A stretch of DNA of 51,010 nt from Actinomycetota bacterium (GTDB lineage: Bacteria > Actinomycetota > Humimicrobiia > Humimicrobiales > Humimicrobiaceae). The stretch lies in NCBI GenBank assembly GCA_026392215.1, contig JAPLCN010000144.1, forward strand, positions 1 through 51,010, given 5' to 3'. Below, in pieces: positions 42,659 to 50,739 of the stretch. A model generated the notes under the pieces. That model was not told the origin of the DNA. It ran no database searches and saw nothing but the letters and a program-made list of their open reading frames with translations. The position numbers and the translations under genes are program-made. Each line of letters begins with the position of its first letter. Position 1 is the first letter of the stretch.

Positions 42659-43791
42659 AATTTGAAACAAAAGCTATTCACTTTGGTCAAAAACCAGATT
42701 TTGCGACTGGAGCTGTAACAGTTCCGGTTTATCAAACTTCAACTTATGAACAGGAAGCTATTGGAAAGCATAAAGGTTATGAATATTCAAGAACAGATAA
42801 TCCAACAAGGAAAGTCCTGGAAACCGTTGTTGCTGTGTTGGAAAACGGGGAATATGGCGTTGCTTTTGCATCAGGTCTGGCTGCTGAAACTGCAGTGTTT
42901 CAACTTCTGAAGAATGGCGATCATGTAATAGCAGGAGCAGATATATACGGCGGAACTTACAGGTTGCTGGAAAAAGTATTTAAACCATGGGGGTTAGAGG
43001 TAAGCTTTGTAGATGTTGATGATATTAATAATTTTAAACAGGCTATTAAAAAAAATACCAGACTTATCTGGATTGAAACTCCAACCAATCCTCTTTTAAA
43101 AATAATAAGCATTAAAAAGTTATCAGAAATATCAAAAAACAATAAAATAATTTTTGCTGTTGATAATACGTTTGCAAGTCCTTATTTCCAAAGGCCATTA
43201 AATTTTGGAGCAGATATTGTTGTTCACAGTACAACCAAATATATCTCCGGACACAGTGATATAATTGGCGGAGCTGTAGTAACTTCCAGCAAACAAATCT
43301 ATGAAAATATAAAATTTTACCAAAATGCTGCCGGAGCTGTTCCTGGTCCATGGGATTGCTGGCTAATATTGCGCGGTATAAAAACATTGGCAATAAGAAT
43401 GAAAGAACATGGGAAAAATGCGCTGTATTTAGCGAAACATCTGGAAAAGCATCCTGAAGTTGAAAGAGTATACTACCCGGGTTTGGAAAACAATGATGGT
43501 TATGGAATTGCTAAAGGACAAATGAAAGGTTTCGGCGGTATGGTTAGTTTTGAAATAAAAGGTGGATTTGAAGATACCCAAAAATTTATTTCAAAACTTA
43601 AAATATTTACTTTGGGAGAAAGTCTGGGAGGCGTTGAATCACTTGTGAGCTGCCCTTCAAAAATGACCCATTCCTCAATTCCTTTAAAAGAAAGAGAAAG
43701 GTTAGGGATTAAAGATAATTTAATCAGGCTTTCAATTGGAATTGAAAATAAAAAAGATTTACTTGAGGATTTACTGCAAGCTTTAGAATAA
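42655..43791 (+). CDS. Cystathionine gamma-lyase/gamma-synthase family enzyme
   Basis: A 378-residue fold-type I PLP enzyme: YEYSRTDNPTRKVLE, FASGLAAETAVFQLL, DNTFASPYFQRPL, and HSTTKYISGHSDIIGG with the PLP lysine, then GGVESLVSCPSKMTH. Lyase and synthase cannot be separated reliably by eye. Coupling with a cystathionine beta-synthase favours gamma-lyase, giving cysteine from cystathionine. Together with ahcY at 19355 this makes a SAH-to-cysteine route. ATG start overlapping the previous stop by four bases. The following 264 bases are AT-rich and empty. Confidence 0.88.
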   Translation: MKFETKAIHFGQKPDFATGAVTVPVYQTSTYEQEAIGKHKGYEYSRTDNPTRKVLETVVAVLENGEYGVAFASGLAAETAVFQLLKNGDHVIAGADIYGGTYRLLEKVFKPWGLEVSFVDVDDINNFKQAIKKNTRLIWIETPTNPLLKIISIKKLSEISKNNKIIFAVDNTFASPYFQRPLNFGADIVVHSTTKYISGHSDIIGGAVVTSSKQIYENIKFYQNAAGAVPGPWDCWLILRGIKTLAIRMKEHGKNALYLAKHLEKHPEVERVYYPGLENNDGYGIAKGQMKGFGGMVSFEIKGGFEDTQKFISKLKIFTLGESLGGVESLVSCPSKMTHSSIPLKERERLGIKDNLIRLSIGIENKKDLLEDLLQALE

Positions 43792-44055
43792 TAAATATAT
43801 AAATTTATTAAGTAACTTTGTCAGATTATTTCTTGTCATTAAATTCATTCGCAATATAATAATTATAGAATTATACGAATTTTTAAAATATACAGAAAGG
43901 CAACTCCTGAAGTAATAAATAAAGCCTGTAATTTTGAATTTGCTATTTTTGCTCTGGTACAATAAAAAACTAGCTTCCCACTTAAAAAAATCAAAAATAT
44001 CTGTTATAGTTTTAGAATTTATTTTTTTAATAATTACTTACAAATTTATTTCATA

Positions 44056-44880
44056 ATGGATCAGAAAAAAATTTATAATCATGCAAAGATTTCAAAAGAT
44101 TACGCCCGGCGTGATTATCTTGATAAAGCAGAGCAACAGATAATTGAAGAATTAAAGAACGTGCTGCCAAAATTTAATATGCTTGATATGGGCGTGGGCG
44201 GCGGCAGGACTACAGGATATTTTCTGGCTCTTGTTAACAGTTATATAGGCGCTGATTATGCTCCCAATATGATAGCAGAGTGCAAAAAAAAGTTTAAAAA
44301 CAAGAAAGTCTTTGAAGTGCTGGACGTTCGCAACATGTCAAAATTCAGCGACAACATGTTTGATTTCATACTGTTTAGCTATAACGGAATTGACAGTTTT
44401 GGATTAAAAGACAGAGAAACAGCGCTAAAGGAAATAAAGAGAGTTTTAAAAAATGGCGGCTATTACTCTTTTTCATCCCATAACATAAACTGGAAAGGCT
44501 TGTATAATCTTTTTACATTCAGAAATATTTATACAAAATTAGTTAATAAAGCAGATAATGGAAAGAATTTATTATCAAAATTCATTATATTTTTAGAAGC
44601 AGTTTTTATAAACATATGGCTTAATTTCCAAAATAAAAGCTTCAATATTAAATTTCATATTGACCGCTTAAGAAAAGAAGGACAGGGAAATTTAACAGAT
44701 AATTCATTAAATGGAAAAGCAAAAATATTTTATACATCTTACAAATCTCAAATTCTGCAATTAACAAAATCCGGATTTAAAAATATTTCTGCTTATTCAA
44801 TAAACGGCATAAAAACTCGAGATGAAAATGAACTTAACCAGGGCGGATGGATTTATTATTTATGCCAGATCGAAAAATAA
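44056..44880 (+). CDS. Class I SAM-dependent methyltransferase
   Basis: A 274-residue protein with SAM-binding motif I in NMLDMGVGGGRTTGYF, the acidic end of strand 2 (IGADYAPNMI), and the ISKFSDNMFDFILFSYNG region of post-motif type, then EIKRVLKNGGYYSFSSHN. A general small-molecule methyltransferase (UbiE/methyltransferase 11 type); the substrate is unknown. No ribosome site is obvious before ATG 44056. It stands alone between the transsulfuration and murI genes. Confidence 0.8.
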   Translation: MDQKKIYNHAKISKDYARRDYLDKAEQQIIEELKNVLPKFNMLDMGVGGGRTTGYFLALVNSYIGADYAPNMIAECKKKFKNKKVFEVLDVRNMSKFSDNMFDFILFSYNGIDSFGLKDRETALKEIKRVLKNGGYYSFSSHNINWKGLYNLFTFRNIYTKLVNKADNGKNLLSKFIIFLEAVFINIWLNFQNKSFNIKFHIDRLRKEGQGNLTDNSLNGKAKIFYTSYKSQILQLTKSGFKNISAYSINGIKTRDENELNQGGWIYYLCQIEK

Positions 44881-45002
44881 ATTTTATTTTGTATTCTGCC
44901 ACAACCGATATTAAATGCCTTTTAATTGATAAATATCGCTATTAAATTATAATTATTAACTAAAGTCGTTATTTTAATAATAAATTTTTAAGAAAGTATA
45001 AA

Positions 45003-45746
45003 TTGGACAACAGACCTATCGGCATTTTTGATTCAGGGCTTGGCGGGCTTACTGTATTAAGAGAAATAATCAAAGAAGTTCCAAATGAAAATATTATTTT
45101 TTTTGGAGATACAGCAAGATTTCCTTACGGTCCCAGGGAACTGGGTGAAGTTAAGATATTTGCACTTAGAATTGCAGATTTTTTGTATGAGCAAAACGTT
45201 AAGCTTCTTGTTATTGCATGCAATACAGCAACCGCTTCCGCACTTTCTGATATCAAGGCAAAATTTAACATACCTGTGATAGGAGTAATCGAACCCGGGG
45301 CAAGAACAGCAGCAGCAGCTACTGTTTCAAAAAGAGTTGGCGTTATTGCTACCAGAGGCACTGTTGGAAGCAAGGCATATGATAATGCAATTAACAAAAT
45401 AGACAGTGAAATAAAACTATTTTCCAATGCCGCGACTTTGCTGGTTGAATATGTTGAGGAAGGGATTTTGGAAGGCAGCATGCTTGACAAGGCAATATGC
45501 GGTTATCTAAAGCCTTTATTTAAGGAAGATATTGACGTCCTGATTTTAGGTTGCACGCACTTTCCTTTAATTGAGGGCAGCATAAAGAACTGCTGCGATG
45601 GCAGTGTTAAGGTTATAAGCTCGGCAATTGAGACTTCAAGGGATGTAAAAAATACCCTTGAAAAATTTAATATTGAAAATGACGGGGAAATAAAGCCCCA
45701 AAGAATATTTTATGAAACTGGGAATACAAGCAAAAATATTTTATGA
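45003..45746 (+). CDS. murI: Glutamate racemase, C-terminus altered by frameshift
   Basis: Makes D-glutamate for peptidoglycan. IGIFDSGLGGLTVLREI, FFGDTARFPYGPR, VIACNTATASAL (first catalytic Cys) and LILGCTHFPLIEG (second catalytic Cys) are intact. TTG start. Near the end a 31-base unit is duplicated, so the frame hits TGA at 45744 after TSKNIL. The second unit's frame continues TSKFFSVSKMFLGEKIKEVIKVDLKM to TAA 45837, which is the usual MurI tail. The last ~25 residues are therefore replaced by a short wrong end. Both active-site cysteines remain, so activity may persist. Confidence 0.9.
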   Translation: MDNRPIGIFDSGLGGLTVLREIIKEVPNENIIFFGDTARFPYGPRELGEVKIFALRIADFLYEQNVKLLVIACNTATASALSDIKAKFNIPVIGVIEPGARTAAAATVSKRVGVIATRGTVGSKAYDNAINKIDSEIKLFSNAATLLVEYVEEGILEGSMLDKAICGYLKPLFKEDIDVLILGCTHFPLIEGSIKNCCDGSVKVISSAIETSRDVKNTLEKFNIENDGEIKPQRIFYETGNTSKNIL

Positions 45747-45766
45747 AACTGGAAATACAAGCAAAT
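45705..45766 (+). repeat. 31-base tandem duplication inside murI
   Basis: ATATTTTATGAAACTGGGAA... is repeated 31 bases later with at least one substitution (GGGAAT versus GGAAAT). 31 is not a multiple of three, so the copy number sets the reading frame of the murI tail. Confidence 0.9.
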
Positions 45767-45992
45767 TTTTCAGTGTAAGCAAGATGTTTCTAGGGGAAAA
45801 AATTAAAGAAGTAATAAAAGTTGATTTAAAAATGTAAATTATTATTTTAGAAAGCAAATTTTTTAAAAATACTGATTTTATCAATCGTTTTTTAAATATT
45901 TACACAACAGCTTCAATTGGCAGAATGCAGATAAATAATATTTATTAATTCTAATTTTTGTTTTTATAGTTTTAGCGAAAGGCAGTTTAAAT

Positions 45993-46718
45993 ATGAGCAC
46001 AAGAATTGATGGCAGATCAAATGATGAATTAAGGCAGGTCAAAGTAACAAGAAACTACATATCCCATGCTGAAGGTTCCGCCTTCATAGAAGTTGGAAAG
46101 ACCAGAGTTATATGCACGGCTACTGTAGAAGAAAAAGTCCCACCGTTCCAAAGAGGCAAGGGTATCGGATGGGTTACTGCAGAATATGACATGATTCCAA
46201 GATCAGCGCAGGTGAGAATAATCAGGCCTCAAACAACGGGCAAAATCAAAGGAAGGACTCATGAGATTCAGAGGTTGATAGGGAGGTCGCTGCGTGGTGT
46301 TGTTGATTTCCAAAAACTTGGCGAGCGGACTATCTGGATAGACTGTGATGTTATTGAGGCAGACGGAGGCACAAGATGCGCTTCTATTACCGGCGGCTAT
46401 ATTGCTTTATTTGACTGCTGCAGATATCTGGTTGAACAAAAAATAATTACAGAAATGCCTGTGAGCGATTTTCTGGCAGCAATTAGTGTAGGCATAGTCA
46501 ATGGAGAGATCATGGCTGATTTATGTTTTGCTGAAGACAGCACTGCAGAAGTTGACATGAATGTTGTAATGAATTCAAAAGGCAATCTGATTGAAGTTCA
46601 GTCTACTGCTGAAAATAAAGCCTTCTCAAGAGAAGATTTTAACAAGCTGCTTGATCTTTCAATGGTTTCCATAGAAAAACTTTTCTTAATTCAAAAAAAA
46701 GTATTGCTTGAACAATAG
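45993..46718 (+). CDS. rph: Ribonuclease PH
   Basis: A 241-residue phosphorolytic 3'-exonuclease that trims tRNA 3' ends. Typical: [90 protein letters not shown], and [19 protein letters not shown] start. It lies between murI and rdgB, a conserved bacterial order. It is relevant to the tRNA-linked elements further right, whose RNAs would carry tRNA-like 3' ends. Confidence 0.96.
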   Translation: MSTRIDGRSNDELRQVKVTRNYISHAEGSAFIEVGKTRVICTATVEEKVPPFQRGKGIGWVTAEYDMIPRSAQVRIIRPQTTGKIKGRTHEIQRLIGRSLRGVVDFQKLGERTIWIDCDVIEADGGTRCASITGGYIALFDCCRYLVEQKIITEMPVSDFLAAISVGIVNGEIMADLCFAEDSTAEVDMNVVMNSKGNLIEVQSTAENKAFSREDFNKLLDLSMVSIEKLFLIQKKVLLEQ

Positions 46719-46839
46719 TATTGGAAGATATCTGCCGGTTATCTTGCATGGATAACCTTTAGGTTCTACTGAATGTTTTTACAATTGTGACAAATAATTA
46801 ATAAAATTTTTATAATTTAAGAGTACTGTTTAAAATAAC

Positions 46840-47457
46840 ATGGAAAATGAAACTTCAATAATAATTGCTACAAAAAATAAAGGAAAAGTTAAGGAAATAT
46901 GGCATTTTTTAAAGGATTTAAACATAAATCTTTTGTCTCTTAATGATTTTGAAAATTTATCCGAAATCATTGAAGATGGCAAAAATTTTAAAGAAAATTC
47001 CATAAAAAAAGCAAAAATAATTGCCGAAACTTTTCAGAAATTAACTCTTGCTGATGATTCAGGGCTGGAAGTTGACTTTCTTAATGGCAATCCTGGTGTT
47101 TATTCATCAAGATACAGTGGTGAAAATGCAACAGATAAATCCAACAGAGACAAGCTCTTATCAGGACTTGCAGAGATAAAGGATTTAAATGAAAGAACGG
47201 CAAGGTTTGTATGCCACCTTGTTTTATGGGATCCGCAAAGGGGACTTTTATTCGAAACTGACGGGTTTTGTGAAGGGTGGATAGGTTTTGAAGAAACCGG
47301 AAGCGGCGGATTCGGATATGACTGCATCTTTATTCCAAAAGGATTTAATAAAACTATGGCGCAGCTTAGCAAGGATGAAAAGAATGAAATCAGCCACAGG
47401 GGCAAAGCTTTAAAAGATTTTACTGGTTTTATTAACAAAAATAAGTTTCTTTTTTAG
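46840..47457 (+). CDS. rdgB: XTP/dITP diphosphatase (RdgB/HAM1)
   Basis: House-cleaning nucleotidase of 205 residues that hydrolyses non-canonical purine triphosphates. IIATKNKGKVKEIWHFL, LTLADDSGLEVDFLNG, GVYSSRYSGENATD and GSGGFGYDCIFIPKG match the HAM1 family from end to end. ATG start. It closes the murI-rph-rdgB group; a possible terminator follows at 47488. Confidence 0.93.
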   Translation: MENETSIIIATKNKGKVKEIWHFLKDLNINLLSLNDFENLSEIIEDGKNFKENSIKKAKIIAETFQKLTLADDSGLEVDFLNGNPGVYSSRYSGENATDKSNRDKLLSGLAEIKDLNERTARFVCHLVLWDPQRGLLFETDGFCEGWIGFEETGSGGFGYDCIFIPKGFNKTMAQLSKDEKNEISHRGKALKDFTGFINKNKFLF

Positions 47458-47487
47458 CTTGTTTGAATTAAAATAATAAATTAGCCG

Positions 47488-47526
47488 AAAGCCCCTTATT
47501 TCAATGATGGGGATGAAGGCTTTTTA
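47488..47526 (+). terminator. Possible terminator after rdgB
   Basis: AAAGCC / GGCTTT arms, with CCCC / GGGG inside, followed by TTTTTAT. The stem is interrupted. Confidence 0.4.
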
Positions 47527-47641
47527 TAAAAACGTCTTGAAACGGGCGTTATACTATCGTTAATGGATTGAAATGGAATCTTTGATAGTGAAAATCTTAG
47601 AGAAACCAATTGGTCGTTATAAGTTTTGGCTTATATCGAAA

Positions 47642-47696
47642 GCTGGTCAGTATCTAAGAACCAGCCGACTTTAGTCGTGTAAGAATTTCAGTTCTT
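47642..47696 (+). other. Hairpin cluster, possibly an IS605-like end
   Basis: GCTGGT / ACCAGC with AAGA in the loop, directly followed by CGACTTTAGTCG (a CTTTAG-type hairpin as in IS200/IS605 right ends) and AAGAA / TTCTT. No transposase is near. It could equally be a structured leader before the tRNA-Pro gene. Confidence 0.3.
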
Positions 47697-47707
47697 GTCT
47701 GTAATAT

Positions 47708-47787
47708 CGGGGTGTAGCGCAGCCTTGGTTTAGCGCACCTGCTTTGGGAGCAGGGGGTCGGAGGTTCAAATCCTCTCACCCCGACCA
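47708..47787 (+). tRNA. tRNA-Pro (anticodon TGG)
   Basis: The acceptor CGGGGTG pairs with CACCCCG; encoded CCA; anticodon loop CTTTGGGAG gives TGG; T-arm GGAGGTTCAAATCCTCT. The D-loop is longer than usual (80 bases in total). Immediately followed, without a T-run, by the tRNA-linked element described next. Confidence 0.95.
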
Positions 47788-48014
47788 GTACTTTGAAAGT
47801 AAAAGTTAGCTTTGATTGGAGTTTAAATACGCCGGTGGCATATTTAAACAAAAGGATTTGAATGGACGGACTGAAGGCGGCAGCCGAAGGAGTCCGCGGC
47901 TCTGCAGCGAGCGATAGCGAGACGAAAGACCAAATCCTCTCACCCCGACCAGTACTTTGAAAGTAAAAGTTAGCTTTGGTTGGAGTTTAAATACGCCTGT
48001 GGCATATTTAAACA
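47788..48014 (+). mobile_element. tRNA 3'-end-linked element at tRNA-Pro
   Basis: Structure: spacer with hairpin GTTTAAATA-c-GCC-GGT-GGC-a-TATTTAAAC (47821-47849); GGATTTG (47854-47860), complementary to CAAATCC of tRNA-Pro; a GC-rich core with GGACT / AGTCC and GCGAGCGATAGCGAGAC (47861-47930); an exact copy of the last 21 bases of tRNA-Pro (47931-47951); then a second copy of the spacer (47952-48014). The 84-base block starting in the T-loop is thus present twice, 164 bases apart. No ORF; the track lines here are shadows. Confidence 0.85.
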
Positions 48015-48117
48015 CTAAGCCCTTTAGTTAATTCCCCTTTTTAAGTTTTTTATATTATTTGTATCAATAATAATTACCATAAAATATACCATAAAAAAAT
48101 ATTGATATTTAGCAATA

Positions 48118-48363
48118 GTGACAATACTGCCGATTACATCATTAAAACCTGGAAGAAAAATATATCCCAATGAAGTTTTAATTGAAAAAGATGAGAATAA
48201 AAATACCGGTCTTTCAATTGATTCCATTATTATGGCTCACCAGATTAGAACTGTTTTTAGAACTGTTTCAAAAAATAGACTAAAAAGAAATATCGGAAGT
48301 ATTGATGGTATGGAAATCATGGAAGAAGTCAATGAAGCTTTAAGGATTCATTTGAATTTATAA
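48118..48363 (+). pseudogene. MazF/PemK-type toxin, N-terminally truncated remnant
   Basis: The 81 codons match the C-terminal two thirds of MazF: ILPITSLKPGRKIYPNEVLI, GLSIDSIIMAHQIRTV and RNIGSIDGMEIMEEVNEAL. The N-terminal RGDIW..DP..G.E..K.RP part expected before it is absent; an in-frame TGA lies five codons upstream of GTG 48118. No MazE partner is seen. Probably inactive. It starts 104 bases after the second spacer of the tRNA-Pro element. Confidence 0.7.
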
Positions 48364-48599
48364 GAATTTCTGTTTTATGTAATTTATATGATTTTTTTAC
48401 CTCCCAAATTATTTTAATAGCAGGACTTGAAGTTTCCAGGTTTTTTGTATCCAAGCTATTAAAGAATTGATTGGCTATTGATTATTTTTAATTTTTATAT
48501 AAAATTTATTATGCAAATTAGATGGATAACTGTTAAAATAACTTGCTACTCTGTATGCAAGCTTTAAAGGGCTATTATTTGCAGGCATTTTGTATTCAA

Positions 48600-48676
48600 G
48601 CGGGAATAGCTCAGCTGGCTAGAGCGAAAGCCTTCCAAGCTTTAGGTCGCGGGTTCGAATCCCGTTTCCCGCTCCA
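48600..48676 (+). tRNA. tRNA-Gly (anticodon TCC)
   Basis: GCGGGAA pairs with TTCCCGC; encoded CCA; anticodon loop CTTCCAA; T-arm GCGGGTTCGAATCCCGT. CCA is directly followed by TTTTTTT, and no tRNA-linked element is present. Confidence 0.97.
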
Positions 48677-48756
48677 TTTTTTTAAAATGATTCATTTTTT
48701 ATGCTGATTATTCTGGTTTATTAAAAAAATTATTAAAATTTCAGGAGAAAGATAAA

Positions 48757-49953
48757 ATGAGTAGAAAAATAAGATTATTAATAATTTTTACTGTTATTTT
48801 ATGTTTGTCTTTTACTTTTATTCCTAACAATATATATGCAGCTACAAAAACCCAGGCGACTGATTTTGTAACAAGATTTTATACACATATTCTGGAAAGA
48901 AATCCTGATGCTGCAGGCCTTGATAGCCATGTAAAACAAATATTAAAAAAACAGATTACCGGGGCTCAACTTGCATATAATTTTGTGTTCAGTGCAGAGT
49001 TTTCTGCAAAAAATAAGAGTAATGAAGATTATTTAAAGATTCTTTTCAGGGCTTGCTTTAACAGGGAAGCTGATTCTGCCTCTTATGGCAACTGGCTGAA
49101 TTTATTAAACAAGGGCTATTCCCGCCAGTATGTGCTGGCAGGTTTTGTAAATGCGGATGAATTTAAAAACCTTTGCGGCAGCTATGGCGTAAAGGCAGGA
49201 AGCCTTGACGGGGGATCGATTCCTCAAATAACCGCAACTCAAATACCTATAATAGAATTGCACGGGATTGAAAATAGTCCAATGGGAAGATATGAAATTA
49301 GTGCCGGAGCTTTTGATTATATGTGCGGCACTTTAAAAAATATGGGATATGAAACAATCACACTCATTGATTTATATAATCATTTTGCAAAAGGCACAAA
49401 ACTGCCTGCTAAACCGGTTATTATTACAGCTGATGATGGTTATCAAAGCATGTATACTACTGCATTCCCAATCCTTAAAAAATATAAATACAAAATGACT
49501 GTTTTTTTAATTACAAGCTTTATTGGTGATAATGAAAAAACAAGAAGATTAAATGATTTTGACAGCGGTATGGAAAATATACCGCAAAGGGCGATGCTGA
49601 CATGGCCGGAAATCGGACAGATGAGTAAGTATGGCTTGGAATTTCAATCTCATTCATGGGGCCACACTATAATGAGCAATATTCCTATAGACAGGGCAAA
49701 ATTTGAACTTATTCAGTCAAAGCATGATATAGAACTGCATACTGGGAAGCCTGTTATATTTATTGCATGGCCTCACGGGGCAAGTTCAGATGAAGTAATT
49801 TCATTATTGCCACAAGTCGGTTATGTCGGGGCATTAAATGCATCTGGCGGCGTTCAAAGTCTGACGTCAATTGATTTAACCAGATTAAACAGAGTTGAGA
49901 TTGTTTCAGGGATTCCTCCCCAGGCTTATGCAGAAGTTTTAAATCTGCACTAA
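48757..49953 (+). CDS. Secreted DUF4214-polysaccharide deacetylase
   Basis: A 398-residue protein with signal peptide (residues 1-28, cleavage near IYAATK). Residues ~33-140 form a DUF4214 domain (FVTRFYTHILERNPDAAGLD, repeated as LFRACFNREADSASYGNWL). Residues ~190-398 form a NodB-type polysaccharide deacetylase: ITADDGYQSM (catalytic/metal Asp), FQSHSWGHTIM (metal His pair) and WPHGASSDEV. It probably removes acetyl groups from extracellular or cell-wall glycans; DUF4214 may bind the substrate or S-layer. Clear ribosome site CAGGAGAAAG. It stands alone between tRNA genes. Confidence 0.88.
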   Translation: MSRKIRLLIIFTVILCLSFTFIPNNIYAATKTQATDFVTRFYTHILERNPDAAGLDSHVKQILKKQITGAQLAYNFVFSAEFSAKNKSNEDYLKILFRACFNREADSASYGNWLNLLNKGYSRQYVLAGFVNADEFKNLCGSYGVKAGSLDGGSIPQITATQIPIIELHGIENSPMGRYEISAGAFDYMCGTLKNMGYETITLIDLYNHFAKGTKLPAKPVIITADDGYQSMYTTAFPILKKYKYKMTVFLITSFIGDNEKTRRLNDFDSGMENIPQRAMLTWPEIGQMSKYGLEFQSHSWGHTIMSNIPIDRAKFELIQSKHDIELHTGKPVIFIAWPHGASSDEVISLLPQVGYVGALNASGGVQSLTSIDLTRLNRVEIVSGIPPQAYAEVLNLH

Positions 49954-50129
49954 ATTAAATGATATCGTTTTTTTAAATTCTTTTTCTAAATTCTTATTGA
50001 CTTGCATATTAATATTTTTTAAAGTATTATTTCGTTGCAATTAATTCAGAATAGTTGTCGGATGCTGTTAATTTTTTTATACACTGATTTTGTTATAATG
50101 AGTTAATTTGAATAGTATTAAATTAATAT

Positions 50130-50206
50130 GCGCTTGTAGCTCAGCTGGATAGAGCTACGGACTTCTAATCCGTAGGTCGGGGGTTCGAATCCCTCCAAGC
50201 GCACCA
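50130..50206 (+). tRNA. tRNA-Arg (anticodon TCT)
   Basis: GCGCTTG pairs with CAAGCGC; encoded CCA; anticodon stem ACGGA / TCCGT with loop CTTCTAA; T-arm GGGGGTTCGAATCCCTC. No T-run follows; two tRNA-linked elements do. Confidence 0.97.
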
Positions 50207-50375
50207 TTGAACTTTGATAATTTATTTGCAACTTTAGATAAGAGTTTAAATCTGCCGGTGGCTGATTTAAACAAAGGGATTCGAATGGACGGAGCGAAGG
50301 CGACAGCCGAGTGAGTCCGCGGCTACGTAAGCGAGCGATAGCGAGACGAAAGACCGAATCCCTCCAAGCGCACCA
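50207..50375 (+). mobile_element. tRNA 3'-end-linked element at tRNA-Arg(TCT), long copy
   Basis: Spacer with hairpin GTTTAAATC-t-GCC-GGT-GGC-t-GATTTAAAC (50244-50272), the inverted T-arm piece GGGATTCG (50276-50283), core GGACGGAGCGAAGGC...GCGAGACGAAAGAC, and an exact copy of the last 21 bases of this tRNA (50355-50375). Distance between tRNA 3' ends: 169 bases. Confidence 0.85.
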
Positions 50376-50497
50376 TGATACTTTGGTTTTAAGTTTTAAA
50401 ACTTTGAATGGACGGAGCGAAGGCGACAGCCGAGTGAGTCCGCGGCTCTGCAGCGAGCGATAGCGAGACGAAAGACCGAATCCCTCCAAGCGCACCA
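50376..50497 (+). mobile_element. Short second element in tandem at tRNA-Arg(TCT)
   Basis: A 122-base unit with a different spacer (palindrome AAGTTTTAAAACTT in place of the long hairpin), no full inverted T-arm (only TTTGAATGG), the same core, and again the exact 21-base tRNA-Arg(TCT) end (50477-50497). A further near-copy of the same spacer (AGATACTTTGG...) follows. The 381-base minus ORF in the track (50118-50498) is a shadow of these repeats. Confidence 0.85.
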
Positions 50498-50565
50498 AGA
50501 TACTTTGGTTTTAAGTTTCAAAACTTTTTGCTAAGCCGTTAGAATACTAATGGCAAAGGAATTTT

Positions 50566-50642
50566 GGTGAGAATAGCTCAGTTGGTAGAGCGCAGGTCTG
50601 TGGCACCTGATGTCGCGGGTTCGAGCCCCGTTTCTCACCCCA
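50566..50642 (+). tRNA. tRNA-His (anticodon GTG)
   Basis: GTGAGAA pairs with TTCTCAC; an encoded extra G at -1 faces C73, as required for tRNA-His; encoded CCA; anticodon loop CTGTGGC. CCA is followed by TTTTTTT, and there is no element. Confidence 0.97.
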
Positions 50643-50739
50643 TTTTTTTATTATTATCTTGTTTTTAATGATAAGGATTTAAAATATTAAATCTTATTTA
50701 ACAAATAAATGTTTACTCTTTGTAGTAGAAAAACAACTT

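Noticed and set aside
47788-48014. CRISPR array
   Set aside because: Repeats are few, long and tied to tRNA 3' ends; there are no regular short spacers and no cas genes anywhere in the window.
50118-50498. 126-residue minus-strand ORF with repeated peptide GFGLSSRYRSLQSRGLTRLSPSLRPF
   Set aside because: It is the reverse translation of the tandem tRNA-linked elements and the tRNA itself; the peptide repeat mirrors the DNA repeat. Similar shadows are at 47654-47851 and 47806-48015.
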